From IMG/VR virus record IMGVR_UViG_3300027141_000003, positions 45,913 to 109,912 of that record: DNA of 64,000 bases; one strand, written 5' to 3'. Positions within the stretch are counted from its first letter, which is position 1, and the number at the start of each line of letters is the position of its first letter. Below the pieces are notes generated by a model, which did not search any database, had not been told where the DNA came from, and saw only the letters and a program-made list of their open reading frames with translations. The position numbers and the translations under genes were made by a program. This document shows positions 8,001 to 16,981 of this stretch, in pieces. This DNA comes from a virus.

Positions 8001-9020
8001 GCCTGGGGCTGTAGAATCTTCTGCAGTAAATGGGCTGTTTGGGGTAAAGCCAGATACAGGAATTACTGGAGATTGAGTATTTGAATTATTTAAAGTAAGT
8101 CTGGCAGCATAAAATTTATTTGGCTGTATAGCATAATAGCTTGCTGTACCAGATTTTGTTGTTGTGCCAGTTACGGACAGGGTATATAGATCTTGAATCT
8201 CTACCCGATTGCTTGCTGTTAGCGTTTCGGAGGCAGAATCTACAGCAAACCATTCTATATAAGAATCATAGAGGTCTGGCTTTCTGTACCACTCATCTTT
8301 ATAGGTAAAGTTTGCATATAAAGTTTCTGGAACATCTACGTTAGTATTTGTTAAATCTATTGTTCCGCTAGGTCTTTGTCTTATAATGTATACAGGAGCA
8401 CTTTCAGAAAAAACTGGTCCACCTGCTGAATTTGATGCTCCAACTCTGAATGTAAGAAAGTTTTTATCAAAGTAGTCTCCGTCGTCATACCCTAAATAAC
8501 TTTCAGAGTTTGTCAACATATCTGCTCTTCCAGTTGAAGAAGTATTTCTTGAACTTGATGTGCCTGAAACATAGAATTGTGGATCAAATATATTGTCGTT
8601 TGAATCACCAGTAGTATTATATAGCCATTGATAAATAAATGTTATGGTGCTTCCGTTACCAGAAGTCCATGTTCCATCATACCCCCACAGATGATTACCT
8701 AAGCTGGTGCTTGGCCAACCTGTTGTAGGAGTTGTTGTGGGAGGGCCCATCTGCTGAACTGGAGGAGCTTCAACTACTGGGTTTACTGTTCCAGCAACAG
8801 AGCTATTAGTTCTAAATGTATTAAGTCTTATCTTTGGTATATCGGTACCAACAAATGGCCTATTGCTTGCGGTATCATATATCTTTTGCCAGGTATAAGT
8901 GCCAGTTTTTATATAAGCTTTTCTTATTGCCTGCCAAGTAATACCACCAGTTTTTAAATATACTTTTTTGACTCTTGACCAAGTATATTCCCCAGTTTTA
9001 ATATAAGTTTTACCAGCCAT
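5085..9020 (-). CDS. large tail/fibre protein with fibronectin III-like domains and an InlB-type repeat
   Basis: 1311 residues, rich in Thr, Ser, Gly and Tyr. The N-terminus has three tandem units of about 16 residues built on Y(I/L)KTGxYTW. Many beta-sandwich repeats follow, with Fn3-like patterns such as PTSVTASNNGSSNTITVSWS. Near the C-terminus (roughly residues 1125-1190) lies a segment with GGWTIGGTTYSAGGSY that resembles the InlB B-repeat/Flg_new domain. Such proteins sit on the tail surface and bind host glycans or envelope proteins. It follows the other minor tail genes with two-base spacing. Confidence 0.75.
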   Translation of the reverse strand: MAGKTYIKTGEYTWSRVKKVYLKTGGITWQAIRKAYIKTGTYTWQKIYDTASNRPFVGTDIPKIRLNTFRTNSSVAGTVNPVVEAPPVQQMGPPTTTPTTGWPSTSLGNHLWGYDGTWTSGNGSTITFIYQWLYNTTGDSNDNIFDPQFYVSGTSSSRNTSSTGRADMLTNSESYLGYDDGDYFDKNFLTFRVGASNSAGGPVFSESAPVYIIRQRPSGTIDLTNTNVDVPETLYANFTYKDEWYRKPDLYDSYIEWFAVDSASETLTASNRVEIQDLYTLSVTGTTTKSGTASYYAIQPNKFYAARLTLNNSNTQSPVIPVSGFTPNSPFTAEDSTAPGSALEVTSLDILDYYSNEGTDNRGYIPVGGLMKIRSNVTGVDGSTTYRIRYRMYNWQTSSYYSMAGTNYGASASSAWTTYTGSSTQFGYGGTYINEISISGNTATLTHNEVISSSLFGSTTYTPTGSTTSTDRWSIDIEVSVLKNSIRKYYADLVGGALWYISRPAANLLLSASPTTAQVNTDVTFSGSIGALGGGNSYPRQYKIIYGDGNNSGWLPVGEWSYGTNKPSFTNIKQYSNAGEYYPYFQTIPDYSNGSTSVVISPALSAPNPTGVVWNGTSFVISYTGGSGPWFQSWYRVDNTTYPSDGTGYDSGSATQNTSTITYTPGFNPTPGGTYYFWVRSALESTSNTSNVNVSSYSTTRVQVTIPQVATAPTSVTASNNGSSNTITVSWSGATYAAYYRIYWSSSPTAPTDPGVSYDEQKVVDGSTITASAGSWAWGPGDPDRNNNNPSLGSSYYFYVSASANGTTWTPYVRTSGLTNLRLTPPTSVTVTPGPQGGPVTATFSGGSGPSYQMYWYGSATAPTGQVTPDQTGSLSPLTDNTGPSSTATQYMYVRSVTNVGDTSAGESTTASAWSAGVSFNMTSTAVSQNSAPTTRATNTFSTSTVKYLDSITWTTGSYTNAASITSVLLYALSTNTANLVSPGGNTNTSTRTSNPYVIQTNDPAGTPYVFAVRDTVVGINGTTYYFYSNQITSANADAVAFSYNPGVGASGGWSATVVTAQSGATYSISSGTGTINSSTGTVTTTGLASNTTTSVIVTKSVSGYNNAFATASGTSNIVPTYSLTYSANGGSSTPSTQNGIQGASITLASSAGTLSGYTFGGWTIGGTTYSAGGSYTFGSANATATAIWNVVFVAPTSPAPSMQFSRKTTATTHLQWYCDYPSISGNGTITGMEFEIRTTAGGGTLLASGTRSYPGAGSYPYSAGGTIWAFRMGTTDGDITYSSSARYGRGRVKMLGSNGTTYYSAYSAWL

Positions 9021-9022
9021 CT

Positions 9023-11944
9023 TTAATCCCTTGTGCTTAAGATTATGTCGCCAATTAAGCCCACGTTATAGAAGTTGCCGCCACTGGTTATAGCAGTTTC
9101 TGAGCTTCCAGATTTAAATATAGTTCTACCAACGGACACTGTGCCGTCACTTTTTATCATAAGCATTGCGGCTTTTTCATCTCCGTAATAATTGTTGTGT
9201 GCTCGGCCTGACAAGTTTTTAAAAACATACGCACCAGCAGTTGCGGAATTTAAAACTATTCCAGTGCTTGTTGCTGAAATATAAGAAGACCCAGCTCTTA
9301 AAAGTGCTGATATTGGATTTTGGCTTAAGGTTAAAGCCCCTCCAGATGTAACTCCAGCAGTTGCTTTTATGGAAATAGTTGATGATGTTGTTGATGCAGA
9401 AGCAGCTGATGAGCTGGCGTAAACAGAATTTGGATCGTCATCTTCATCAAGTGTACTTGCTGCTTTATTTTCAGTTGTAATTGTAGGTATTGAAACTGTG
9501 TCTTGATCTATTTCATACCCTTGCTTAAATGTAATTGTTTGATCTGAAGAGTCAAGTATAAGTCCGCTAGAAGATAGAGATGTGTCATCAATTGTCCATC
9601 CAGCAATTTTACTAATTCCACTTTTTGACAACTCAAATTTTGGCGTAGCTACTCCGCTTGTATATGCTGCAATTCCACCAGAGTTAATTAAAATTCTATC
9701 TCCAGAACTAGCGCTTGCTCCTATAAAAAATGTTCCAGTAATATCTAAGTTGCCAGTAATGGTTCCAGAATTTGCTGTAATCTTTCCAGTAATTTCTGCA
9801 TCTGTAGATATAAGTTTTCCAGTAGATGCTGCAATTGAAGATGCTCCTACTGTCAAAGAGCCTCCTGTAATTGTTATATCTGAAGCTGTAACTGCTCCAG
9901 CTGGAGTAACAGAAAATTTGGCTGATGAGTTTCCAGCAGATACTGGAGACCCTGCCCAAATTGCATACGTGCCAGATGAACTTATTCCAGTGTATGTACC
10001 AGTAGTTCCTCTTTCAAATTTAGATGAATCAATTGTCCACCCAGCAATTTGTCCATACTGTGCATAAATTCCACCATCTGAAGTATCAAGTCTTAATTGA
10101 ACTGCGCCTTTTTTAATTGCAAGCCCGCCACTATTTAACAAAAATCCGTCGCTAGTTAAATTTCCAGACACATTTAATGTTCCTTGAAAAATAGAAGCCC
10201 CAGATGCTCCCATAGAAATATTGCCACCAATGGTTGTTCCGCCTGCAACTCCCAAATCTCCATCAATAGATAACTTAGTTCCATTCCAAGAAACAAAGTT
10301 GCTAGATGCTCCACCTATTTTAAATAATGCAGATTGAGCAGAATCAATGTACCAATAGTTATTTGGATTTAAAACAAGACCACGTTTGCCTGTGTCTACT
10401 CCGTATCCAAACTTAAATGTTCCAGTATCAGTTCCGCTTACTCCAGCTTCAAAGTATCCAGTGGTTGAAACATTTGTGCCAACAAATGGGGATCCGCTTA
10501 CCGCAATGTTTGGAGAAAGAGCGGTATATGCAGAAGAAGTATTATTAAATTCATCATAAGAAGCAATGCCAACTTCGTAAGTAGTTCCTAAAGCTAATCC
10601 TGCAAGCCTATATGTTGTTGCATTACCTGGCGAGTCTACATAAGAATAATTTTCAAATGGCGCTGATGCTTTGTATGGCCTAAATCTAATTCTATATCCA
10701 CGAAGAGTTGAATCGGATACTCCAGTCCAAGAAATATTTACAACTCCATTGAATCCAATTGTTCCAGTGCTATCTGTTCCTGCTGTTGCAGATATTGTTG
10801 AAGGAGCAGCAGGTGCATTTACGTCTGCAGCGATTGCATCAATTGGAGTAACAGATTGCTCTGCTGACCACGAAGATGTAAATCCATCATCTGTTATATA
10901 TCTAATTTTAACATATCTAAGAGTGTATACGGTCTTCTTTATAATTGCTGGGCTTGCTCCGCTAAAAACTAAATCTAATTCTGTTGGATTGCCAGCCCCC
11001 CAAGAACTTCCACTTTCGTAAACCTTAGCAAAGGAAGCTCCAGGTGGCAACGTCCAGGTTGCAGTGTATCCATTTGTAATTGCAGTTAATGTAAATGTAG
11101 GAACTACTCCAAGCAAAACATTTGTTTTTTCAGATACAGTAAACGATACGCCAGAGTCACGATTATCTAATGAATCTGCTGAAACAAATAAGCCAGTAAA
11201 CGATGTAAAGTACTGTCCAAATGTGTTATATAGTTCTTGCTGAGTAATTAAAATTGATTGTGATGTTCCAGATGTGCTTGGAAATTTTGTAAAGAATCCA
11301 TTGTTAGATCCGTTTGTTAATCTTATAACAAACTTTTTAGCGTCCGCAGATACTGTTGCTGTTATTAATATATTATTTCCAGACCAAGATGCGGTGATTC
11401 CAGATGCTGGAGTAGGAGGAGTAACATCTAATGCTGCTGCTACTGGATCTACTGGTGTTACTGAAACTGGATCAGAGTATGCAGTATTTCCTGAAATCTT
11501 ATCTATTAGCTTTATTCGAACCCATCTCTTTAAAACATCACCAACTGTTACTGTTGTTGGGTTAGTAGAAGTTACTTTAACCTCTGTCCATCCAGTAGTT
11601 GGAGCAGTATTAGAATTAGAAACAGATTCTTCAATAATTGCATGCTCAAAATTTTTGTCAGTTTGTTTAGTAAAAGAAACTATATACCCTAAAGATGATG
11701 GGGTTACTGTAATCGTTGGCTTTGTTAATTTTGTTGTATAGGAAGCTGTAGTTACTGTATAGCCATCTGACCACTTACTTCTAGTTCCGTCTGGGAAAAC
11801 CCATTGAAAATTAAATGCATGTGGAGTGCCTGGTGTTAAATTTAAAATTGGTATAATAAAATAATCTTGTTCTGTGGTCTTTGAATTATTTTTATCTAAG
11901 TCTTTAGGGAAATAGCTTAATCTTTCTTCGTATGCGCCAGCCAT
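9023..11944 (-). CDS. minor tail protein / fibre with Fn3-like repeats
   Basis: 973 residues. The first half contains Fn3-like domains (PSTISATAGTDSTG onward). The second half is a fibre with short repeated strands, including two copies of an IAGWTID unit (GQIAGWTIDSSKFERG and SKIAGWTIDDTSLSSS), a pattern common in phage side fibres and host-specificity proteins. The N-terminal 60 residues contain FNFQWVFPDGTRSKWS, typical of an Fn3 edge. It probably attaches to the tail tip and contacts the host. Confidence 0.75.
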   Translation of the reverse strand: MAGAYEERLSYFPKDLDKNNSKTTEQDYFIIPILNLTPGTPHAFNFQWVFPDGTRSKWSDGYTVTTASYTTKLTKPTITVTPSSLGYIVSFTKQTDKNFEHAIIEESVSNSNTAPTTGWTEVKVTSTNPTTVTVGDVLKRWVRIKLIDKISGNTAYSDPVSVTPVDPVAAALDVTPPTPASGITASWSGNNILITATVSADAKKFVIRLTNGSNNGFFTKFPSTSGTSQSILITQQELYNTFGQYFTSFTGLFVSADSLDNRDSGVSFTVSEKTNVLLGVVPTFTLTAITNGYTATWTLPPGASFAKVYESGSSWGAGNPTELDLVFSGASPAIIKKTVYTLRYVKIRYITDDGFTSSWSAEQSVTPIDAIAADVNAPAAPSTISATAGTDSTGTIGFNGVVNISWTGVSDSTLRGYRIRFRPYKASAPFENYSYVDSPGNATTYRLAGLALGTTYEVGIASYDEFNNTSSAYTALSPNIAVSGSPFVGTNVSTTGYFEAGVSGTDTGTFKFGYGVDTGKRGLVLNPNNYWYIDSAQSALFKIGGASSNFVSWNGTKLSIDGDLGVAGGTTIGGNISMGASGASIFQGTLNVSGNLTSDGFLLNSGGLAIKKGAVQLRLDTSDGGIYAQYGQIAGWTIDSSKFERGTTGTYTGISSSGTYAIWAGSPVSAGNSSAKFSVTPAGAVTASDITITGGSLTVGASSIAASTGKLISTDAEITGKITANSGTITGNLDITGTFFIGASASSGDRILINSGGIAAYTSGVATPKFELSKSGISKIAGWTIDDTSLSSSGLILDSSDQTITFKQGYEIDQDTVSIPTITTENKAASTLDEDDDPNSVYASSSAASASTTSSTISIKATAGVTSGGALTLSQNPISALLRAGSSYISATSTGIVLNSATAGAYVFKNLSGRAHNNYYGDEKAAMLMIKSDGTVSVGRTIFKSGSSETAITSGGNFYNVGLIGDIILSTRD

Positions 11945-12871
11945 TTAAAACTCCAGCAATAACTTGTATTCAATGTCTACGGGTCTTCCTGGCTTCTTTA
12001 TTAACGGGGTAGACAATACGGATCTACTAATTATTCCATATCCTGGATCAAAGGTATCTTCATCATTAACTCTAATGCCATCAAAGTAGACTGTTGTGTT
12101 CCCGCCAGCTGCTGTTACGGCAACTCCTATTTTTGTAATAGATGCAGGATCTGGCAAGTTTGGAGAAGCAGTATAATTTGAAAAAAGGCTGTTCATTGAC
12201 AGACTTTGTATTCTATCTCCTGAGCCAGTTGCGGGAGTAAAATCAACATAGTAGTATGCTGTTGGAGAACTATAAAACTTTACTCTAATGTTAGATAAGT
12301 TATTGTCTGATTTTTTGTAAGCGATAGATATAGTATCATTAATGCTATAGCCTGAGATATCATAAGAATCTAAAGAGTTAGTGTATTCTTTTGTTGTACC
12401 AGAAGTTGCATCTACTCTAATCATGCTATCATCAATTTTTGATAAAAATGTGTAGTTCCCAGAAGCATCCTGGGTATTACTCTGAATAGTTGGATTGAGT
12501 ATTCCGTCAAACCAATTAAAATTATTTGTAAAAGAAGAAATAAACTGACTATCATAGTTGTTGAAAGAAGATCTACCTCCAGGATAAAGACCTATTTCTG
12601 ACACTACACCAGACACATCTTGTGGAATTGTTGAGGAATAAACAACATTATATTGAAATACTGGATTGTTGCTTCCATCTACCCCAGTTTGAATTACGTC
12701 AAAACTTGATAAGAGGACGGGCAATCTATAAAATTCAAACTCTAGTTTAGTATCATTCCCATTAGCATCGACAGGAGTAGAGCCTATTCCTAATGCTAGC
12801 TCTCTGCCAGAAGAAGAATTAACCCCTGCCAGTTGACCTGCTAAAAATCTTTTACCAAATTTAGTTATCAT
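11945..12871 (-). CDS. minor tail protein with a lectin-like beta domain
   Basis: 308 residues. The first 100 residues (MITKFGKRFLAGQLAG onward, with VVSEIGLYPGG) resemble the N-terminal anchoring part of phage tail fibres. The middle (about 105-280) looks like a jelly-roll carbohydrate-binding domain, with KVRFYSS-type strands and VYFDGIRVND near its end. It overlaps the next upstream gene by four bases. A role in adsorption is likely. Confidence 0.6.
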   Translation of the reverse strand: MITKFGKRFLAGQLAGVNSSSGRELALGIGSTPVDANGNDTKLEFEFYRLPVLLSSFDVIQTGVDGSNNPVFQYNVVYSSTIPQDVSGVVSEIGLYPGGRSSFNNYDSQFISSFTNNFNWFDGILNPTIQSNTQDASGNYTFLSKIDDSMIRVDATSGTTKEYTNSLDSYDISGYSINDTISIAYKKSDNNLSNIRVKFYSSPTAYYYVDFTPATGSGDRIQSLSMNSLFSNYTASPNLPDPASITKIGVAVTAAGGNTTVYFDGIRVNDEDTFDPGYGIISRSVLSTPLIKKPGRPVDIEYKLLLEF

Positions 12872-13257
12872 TTTTTCTCTACTCTCATATCAATTGCTTT
12901 TAACATTTTACCACTGCTATTTTTTACTTTAAAAACTATTTTTGCAGAAGGTATTCCAGCCAAATCAAAAACCACTTCGTTAGAAACAATTTCTATATCT
13001 GATAATTTGGGCCTGTCATTACCTTCAGGGGGATCTTCAGGTTCTTCTGGATCGTCTGGATCATCTGGGTCTTTTGGTTCTTCTGGGTCATCTAGCCCAT
13101 CATTAGCCTGCTTACCACCAAATCTGGCTGCAGCAACATTTGGCTGTAAATATGCTAGATAGTTTGAGTTGGCAACAACGTCTATATCTGAACCAGCAAC
13201 CGTAACAATTGGGGCTGTTACTGGAGAGGAGCTTGCAGACTTCTTGGAATTTTTCAT
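12868..13257 (-). CDS. virion-associated protein with an acidic Pro/Asp/Glu linker
   Basis: 129 residues. The centre holds an unusual low-complexity run of (D/E)(D/E)P units, for example DDPEEPKDPDDPDDPEEPED, which should be extended and strongly negative. The C-terminal 45 residues look like a small beta-sandwich (IEIVSNEVVFDLAGIPSAKI). The proline-rich linker makes it another possible substrate for the phage dioxygenases. It sits among minor tail genes. Confidence 0.6.
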   Translation of the reverse strand: MKNSKKSASSSPVTAPIVTVAGSDIDVVANSNYLAYLQPNVAAARFGGKQANDGLDDPEEPKDPDDPDDPEEPEDPPEGNDRPKLSDIEIVSNEVVFDLAGIPSAKIVFKVKNSSGKMLKAIDMRVEKK

Positions 13258-13274
13258 CTTTTTTATTATACCAT

Positions 13275-16200
13275 TTACTGACTATAAATAGATCTAGCAG
13301 TTATTTTAGTATTAAGCCCTCCCTCAAAGCTGTTATTTATATTAGATACTATAAACTTCTGTGTTCCGTCGAATCCATTTGCAGGATAGTTAATTGTAAC
13401 AAGATCTCCCACAGAAATCAAGGGGTTGGAGAATACTTCTAGTTCGCAAACTGACTGCTTTTTAGACCATTGCTGTTTAATCCACTCAGATAAGCTCTTA
13501 GCATCCGACTCCCTTTGTATCCAGGCCGACTCGAAAGTTGCCTGCTCTGGAGTAGTAAATTCATTTATTGTTTTATCCAGATATTCATTTTGGCCAGACT
13601 GAACAATAGTGTTTCCTAGGATAGTAAAAGAGGCAAACTGAGAGTCATCTAGCGGAACAAACGTACCCGCATTATTTACAACATAAACTTCGGCTCCAAA
13701 AGACGTTAGCCTTGATCCTAAAACTTCTACATACTGGCTTAGCCCAACGCTTGCAAAAACTGGGAATGCGGGCCTAGAGTCAAATTTAATATCTATCTTT
13801 TTTAGCTCTCTTGCAACTGTGCCAAATTCATCTACCGTTCCGCCAGAAACACCAGTGTTGTCAAAATTACTTGTAAGCTTGTCTCCATAAAGAAAATCTA
13901 GTGTTGTACTTCCAAATCTTCCGTAATACTGATCTTTAAATAAACCCTTGTCATACTGATCTTTAGTTAAGGGGATTGCATATACGTAATCAAAGAAGGT
14001 AGTTCCTGTTCTTGAGTATATAGCTATATTTGGAGTGGGAACAATAATATCGTCTGCGTCAGCTGCTGTAATCTTAAATCCATTAATAAATACGTCTATA
14101 GCAATAACCTCATTGACTGTATCATGCTTTACACGTATGTCAACCTTATAAGAAGTAGATCCTGATAAAAATGCTAATGTTTTATTTATATCCGACTGCG
14201 AATCAGTAAGAGATGTCATAATGCCATCTTTAACTTTAAATACCCCTAATGACTTATCTGATCCGCTTTTTGCTAAATTAGCTGTTGTTTCTAAAGAGAC
14301 ATAATATCCATCATCTCCATTAGCACTTGTAAAGAATCCAATTCCCCCAGCCGCTGATACATCCTTGACGGTGCTTTTAAAAAACATTCCTGTTCCGAAA
14401 GTGTAGTAATCTCCAGAGTAATCTATGGCCATATTTTTTACAGCCACAGAGTATAGTTGCTTGTTGGTAGAATCAGATGTTATTTTAAATAAAGACTTTT
14501 GAATTTCTTTAACCGACGAATTTGTTTCTGTTGGAACTGAATCTAAAGATGGTGGATTTGCTACAGATGCTAAAATATCAGATGACACAGAGCTTGGTGC
14601 CAGAGGGTCTGAGTTGGCTTTAAATACATTATTGTATCCTGACCACCCAATTTTAGCGTTTGCCCCAGCAGCTGTATGCGCTGCTATAGCTGTGCCCAAT
14701 GCGCCTCTAGTTTTAATTCTTATTCTTCCAGTTTGTCCTATAGATTTATTAGCAGCTTTTGTTGTTGTCATATCGTTTGCAATTTTTTGCAAGTCGCTCT
14801 GCTGCTTGATGTCAATCTTTTTTATAGTATCATTGGCGCTGTAATACTGATACTCAACTGCGTCATACTCTATAATTTCAGAATCAATAACTAAATATCC
14901 AGAGTAGCTATAAATAATTTGTTTTTGTTCTTGATTAACTATGATAGGAGATAGGCTAATATACTCTCCTGCTCCTGCGGTTGCTGACAATGCGGTATTA
15001 AGCGAGTATGCTCCTAGATATGCAGATCCTGACTTCCATAAAGGCTGGGCGCTACCAAGCAATTCGCTGGCTGTTACTGGATTCCATAATACTTTTACTT
15101 GGTTAATTGCTGGTAAATCTATTTTATTTAAAGACATTATGTTAGGTAAAATGGTTCCGTCTTTTGCATACTTAAAGTTCCAGTGTGCAGTAGTTTGAGA
15201 AAATAAGTAGTCTCTTGTATAAAATTGAAGAACGTTGTTTTCATCAAAGGTCGCCACCATTTGCGAATCTCTACAGAGTTCCTGTATGGCATTCCAAACA
15301 CTTTCACTGTCATCTGTCCACCAATATATAGGACTGAGTATAGATTCATCTTTTACTGTACCCACCGTTGGCTTGTAGTTTATATTATAGTTGGTAAAGC
15401 CTACATTATCTAAAAGCCTTCTTATAATTCCTATTGCCGAAGTGTCCTTGCAAACCATTCCTGGAACGATTATGTCTTGCAAAGCTTTAGCACCATCTAA
15501 GGCTGTTAAATTAATATTGCCAAATTCAGATGTATTCCAGCTATCAATATAAAATGTTCCCTGCTTTACCCTTTGGTGTGTACCCTTTGAATCACTAAAT
15601 GGCGCAGCTGAATAATAAACTTTTATATATGGCTTTAGCTCGGCACCCTTATACATATACAAATATGATGAATTGAATGCTGTTCCCTTTTCGTATGAAA
15701 CAATTTTTCTTGGGGATTCATAAGAAAGCAAAGAGGCCGACATTGAGTTTGCTGAAACTTTTCCAACTGGCAATATATCATCAGCGCTAGTAGATGATTC
15801 TTGGGATGTAGAAAAACTTATCATGCTATCAGTTAGGTCTGCTACCCATCTAGGAGATAGCTCAATGACTCCAACATGTGCATTAGTTACGCCTGCTGTT
15901 GTTAGCCTTAAAGATGTTATAGGCACAGGAGCTGATAATGTTGAAGGCTCCGTAGTTGTCCAAGATGTTCCGTTATAGTATAAAGTTAGAGTTCCTGCAT
16001 CGTAATTTTTTGTTCCGCTAGTAGTGAATGGTTTGATTGCAGAACTTGACCCTGTTGCAAGTTGAACATTTCCTTCTTTAAATATTGTCCATGTGCCTGG
16101 AGTTGAATGTGATATCTCAAACCTAACAATAATTTTATTTGTTAATATTGTTTGTCCATTATATGTAATTGTTATATCTGCCCCTACTCCTTTTTGAGTA

Positions 16201-16535
16201 AGATGATATTTGTAGTACGTATCTATGCCAGGGTAATAGGTTCTGTAGTTTAGTCCGTAATCTACGTTCTTGGGATCCAGCCAAGTTTTGCTAGGAACGT
16301 CTCCAAAAACTCCATATTTAACTCCAGCTCCAACGGGCCTAAAAGCTTTTGTAACAGAAGACAATGGAAACAATTTCTTGTAAGGTTTTGACTGATCGCC
16401 TTTAGTGTACTCGGTACCTGTAACCGTAATATTATCTACCATTGAGTTCATATTATATTCAATGGTGCAGCCGACATTAGCTTCAATTGTAGTATTCTGT
16501 TCTATAATGTCTTTAACTGCTGGTAAATTAATCAT
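13275..16535 (-). CDS. large minor tail protein, tail-tip (Tal-like position)
   Basis: 1086 residues starting at the ATG at 16535, which overlaps the upstream stop as TAATG; this excludes eleven extra N-terminal residues. It follows the tape measure and a Dit-sized gene, which is where siphophages encode the tail-associated hub and receptor-binding protein. A segment QGTFYIDSWNTSEFGNINLT and the later SLFKITSDSTNKQLYSVAVK region look like beta-rich domains, the second LamG-like. The C-terminus (ISVGDLVTINYPANGFDG) matches tail hub proteins in style. Confidence 0.75.
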   Translation of the reverse strand: MINLPAVKDIIEQNTTIEANVGCTIEYNMNSMVDNITVTGTEYTKGDQSKPYKKLFPLSSVTKAFRPVGAGVKYGVFGDVPSKTWLDPKNVDYGLNYRTYYPGIDTYYKYHLTQKGVGADITITYNGQTILTNKIIVRFEISHSTPGTWTIFKEGNVQLATGSSSAIKPFTTSGTKNYDAGTLTLYYNGTSWTTTEPSTLSAPVPITSLRLTTAGVTNAHVGVIELSPRWVADLTDSMISFSTSQESSTSADDILPVGKVSANSMSASLLSYESPRKIVSYEKGTAFNSSYLYMYKGAELKPYIKVYYSAAPFSDSKGTHQRVKQGTFYIDSWNTSEFGNINLTALDGAKALQDIIVPGMVCKDTSAIGIIRRLLDNVGFTNYNINYKPTVGTVKDESILSPIYWWTDDSESVWNAIQELCRDSQMVATFDENNVLQFYTRDYLFSQTTAHWNFKYAKDGTILPNIMSLNKIDLPAINQVKVLWNPVTASELLGSAQPLWKSGSAYLGAYSLNTALSATAGAGEYISLSPIIVNQEQKQIIYSYSGYLVIDSEIIEYDAVEYQYYSANDTIKKIDIKQQSDLQKIANDMTTTKAANKSIGQTGRIRIKTRGALGTAIAAHTAAGANAKIGWSGYNNVFKANSDPLAPSSVSSDILASVANPPSLDSVPTETNSSVKEIQKSLFKITSDSTNKQLYSVAVKNMAIDYSGDYYTFGTGMFFKSTVKDVSAAGGIGFFTSANGDDGYYVSLETTANLAKSGSDKSLGVFKVKDGIMTSLTDSQSDINKTLAFLSGSTSYKVDIRVKHDTVNEVIAIDVFINGFKITAADADDIIVPTPNIAIYSRTGTTFFDYVYAIPLTKDQYDKGLFKDQYYGRFGSTTLDFLYGDKLTSNFDNTGVSGGTVDEFGTVARELKKIDIKFDSRPAFPVFASVGLSQYVEVLGSRLTSFGAEVYVVNNAGTFVPLDDSQFASFTILGNTIVQSGQNEYLDKTINEFTTPEQATFESAWIQRESDAKSLSEWIKQQWSKKQSVCELEVFSNPLISVGDLVTINYPANGFDGTQKFIVSNINNSFEGGLNTKITARSIYSQ

Positions 16536-16981
16536 TAAACTTCTTCCAGTGAAATAGATACGTCCCAAAATGCTTGTGCTGTATCCGCCGCTTTTCCCTT
16601 TACATTTCTTTTGATCATATTAAATGAGCATGAAGTAAAGCTTGCAACAAAATCTTCAGTTCTAGCTGAGTTATAGGCTATTCTTACATTAAATGTTCCT
16701 TGGCCTTTAGCGCTTAAATAAAACGTTTTTATATCTTCTGCTCCCCAGCCTGAATCTACAGTCATAGAAGAGTATGAAGGGATATTGTTCCAAGAGGTAG
16801 AAACATTCTTCTTGTCGGCTATAAATAGCTTTCTAAGGCTTCCATTAGACATTCTGGCTGTTTGCTCAATACGTTCTACGTTTATAGATACTGGGGCTCT
16901 ATTATGCTCAGTTAATTTTTGCCACGTACCAACGGCATCCTGTATAAATAATGCCGAACCTACTGGTAAAGTTATAGCCAT
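16535..16981 (-). CDS. minor tail protein, Dit-like position
   Basis: 148 residues, beta-rich, directly after the tape measure gene with a one-base overlap. Size and place fit the distal tail protein or the small ring protein that links tape measure and tip hub in siphophages, although sequence alone does not prove that fold. Features include RIEQTARMSNGSLRKLFIAD and a closing VSISLEEV strand. Confidence 0.6.
   Translation of the reverse strand: MAITLPVGSALFIQDAVGTWQKLTEHNRAPVSINVERIEQTARMSNGSLRKLFIADKKNVSTSWNNIPSYSSMTVDSGWGAEDIKTFYLSAKGQGTFNVRIAYNSARTEDFVASFTSCSFNMIKRNVKGKAADTAQAFWDVSISLEEV

Noticed and set aside
9582-11741. Long plus-strand open frames within the Fn3 and fibre genes
   Set aside because: They are antisense to Thr/Ser/Val-rich genes, whose codon bias keeps opposite frames open by chance.
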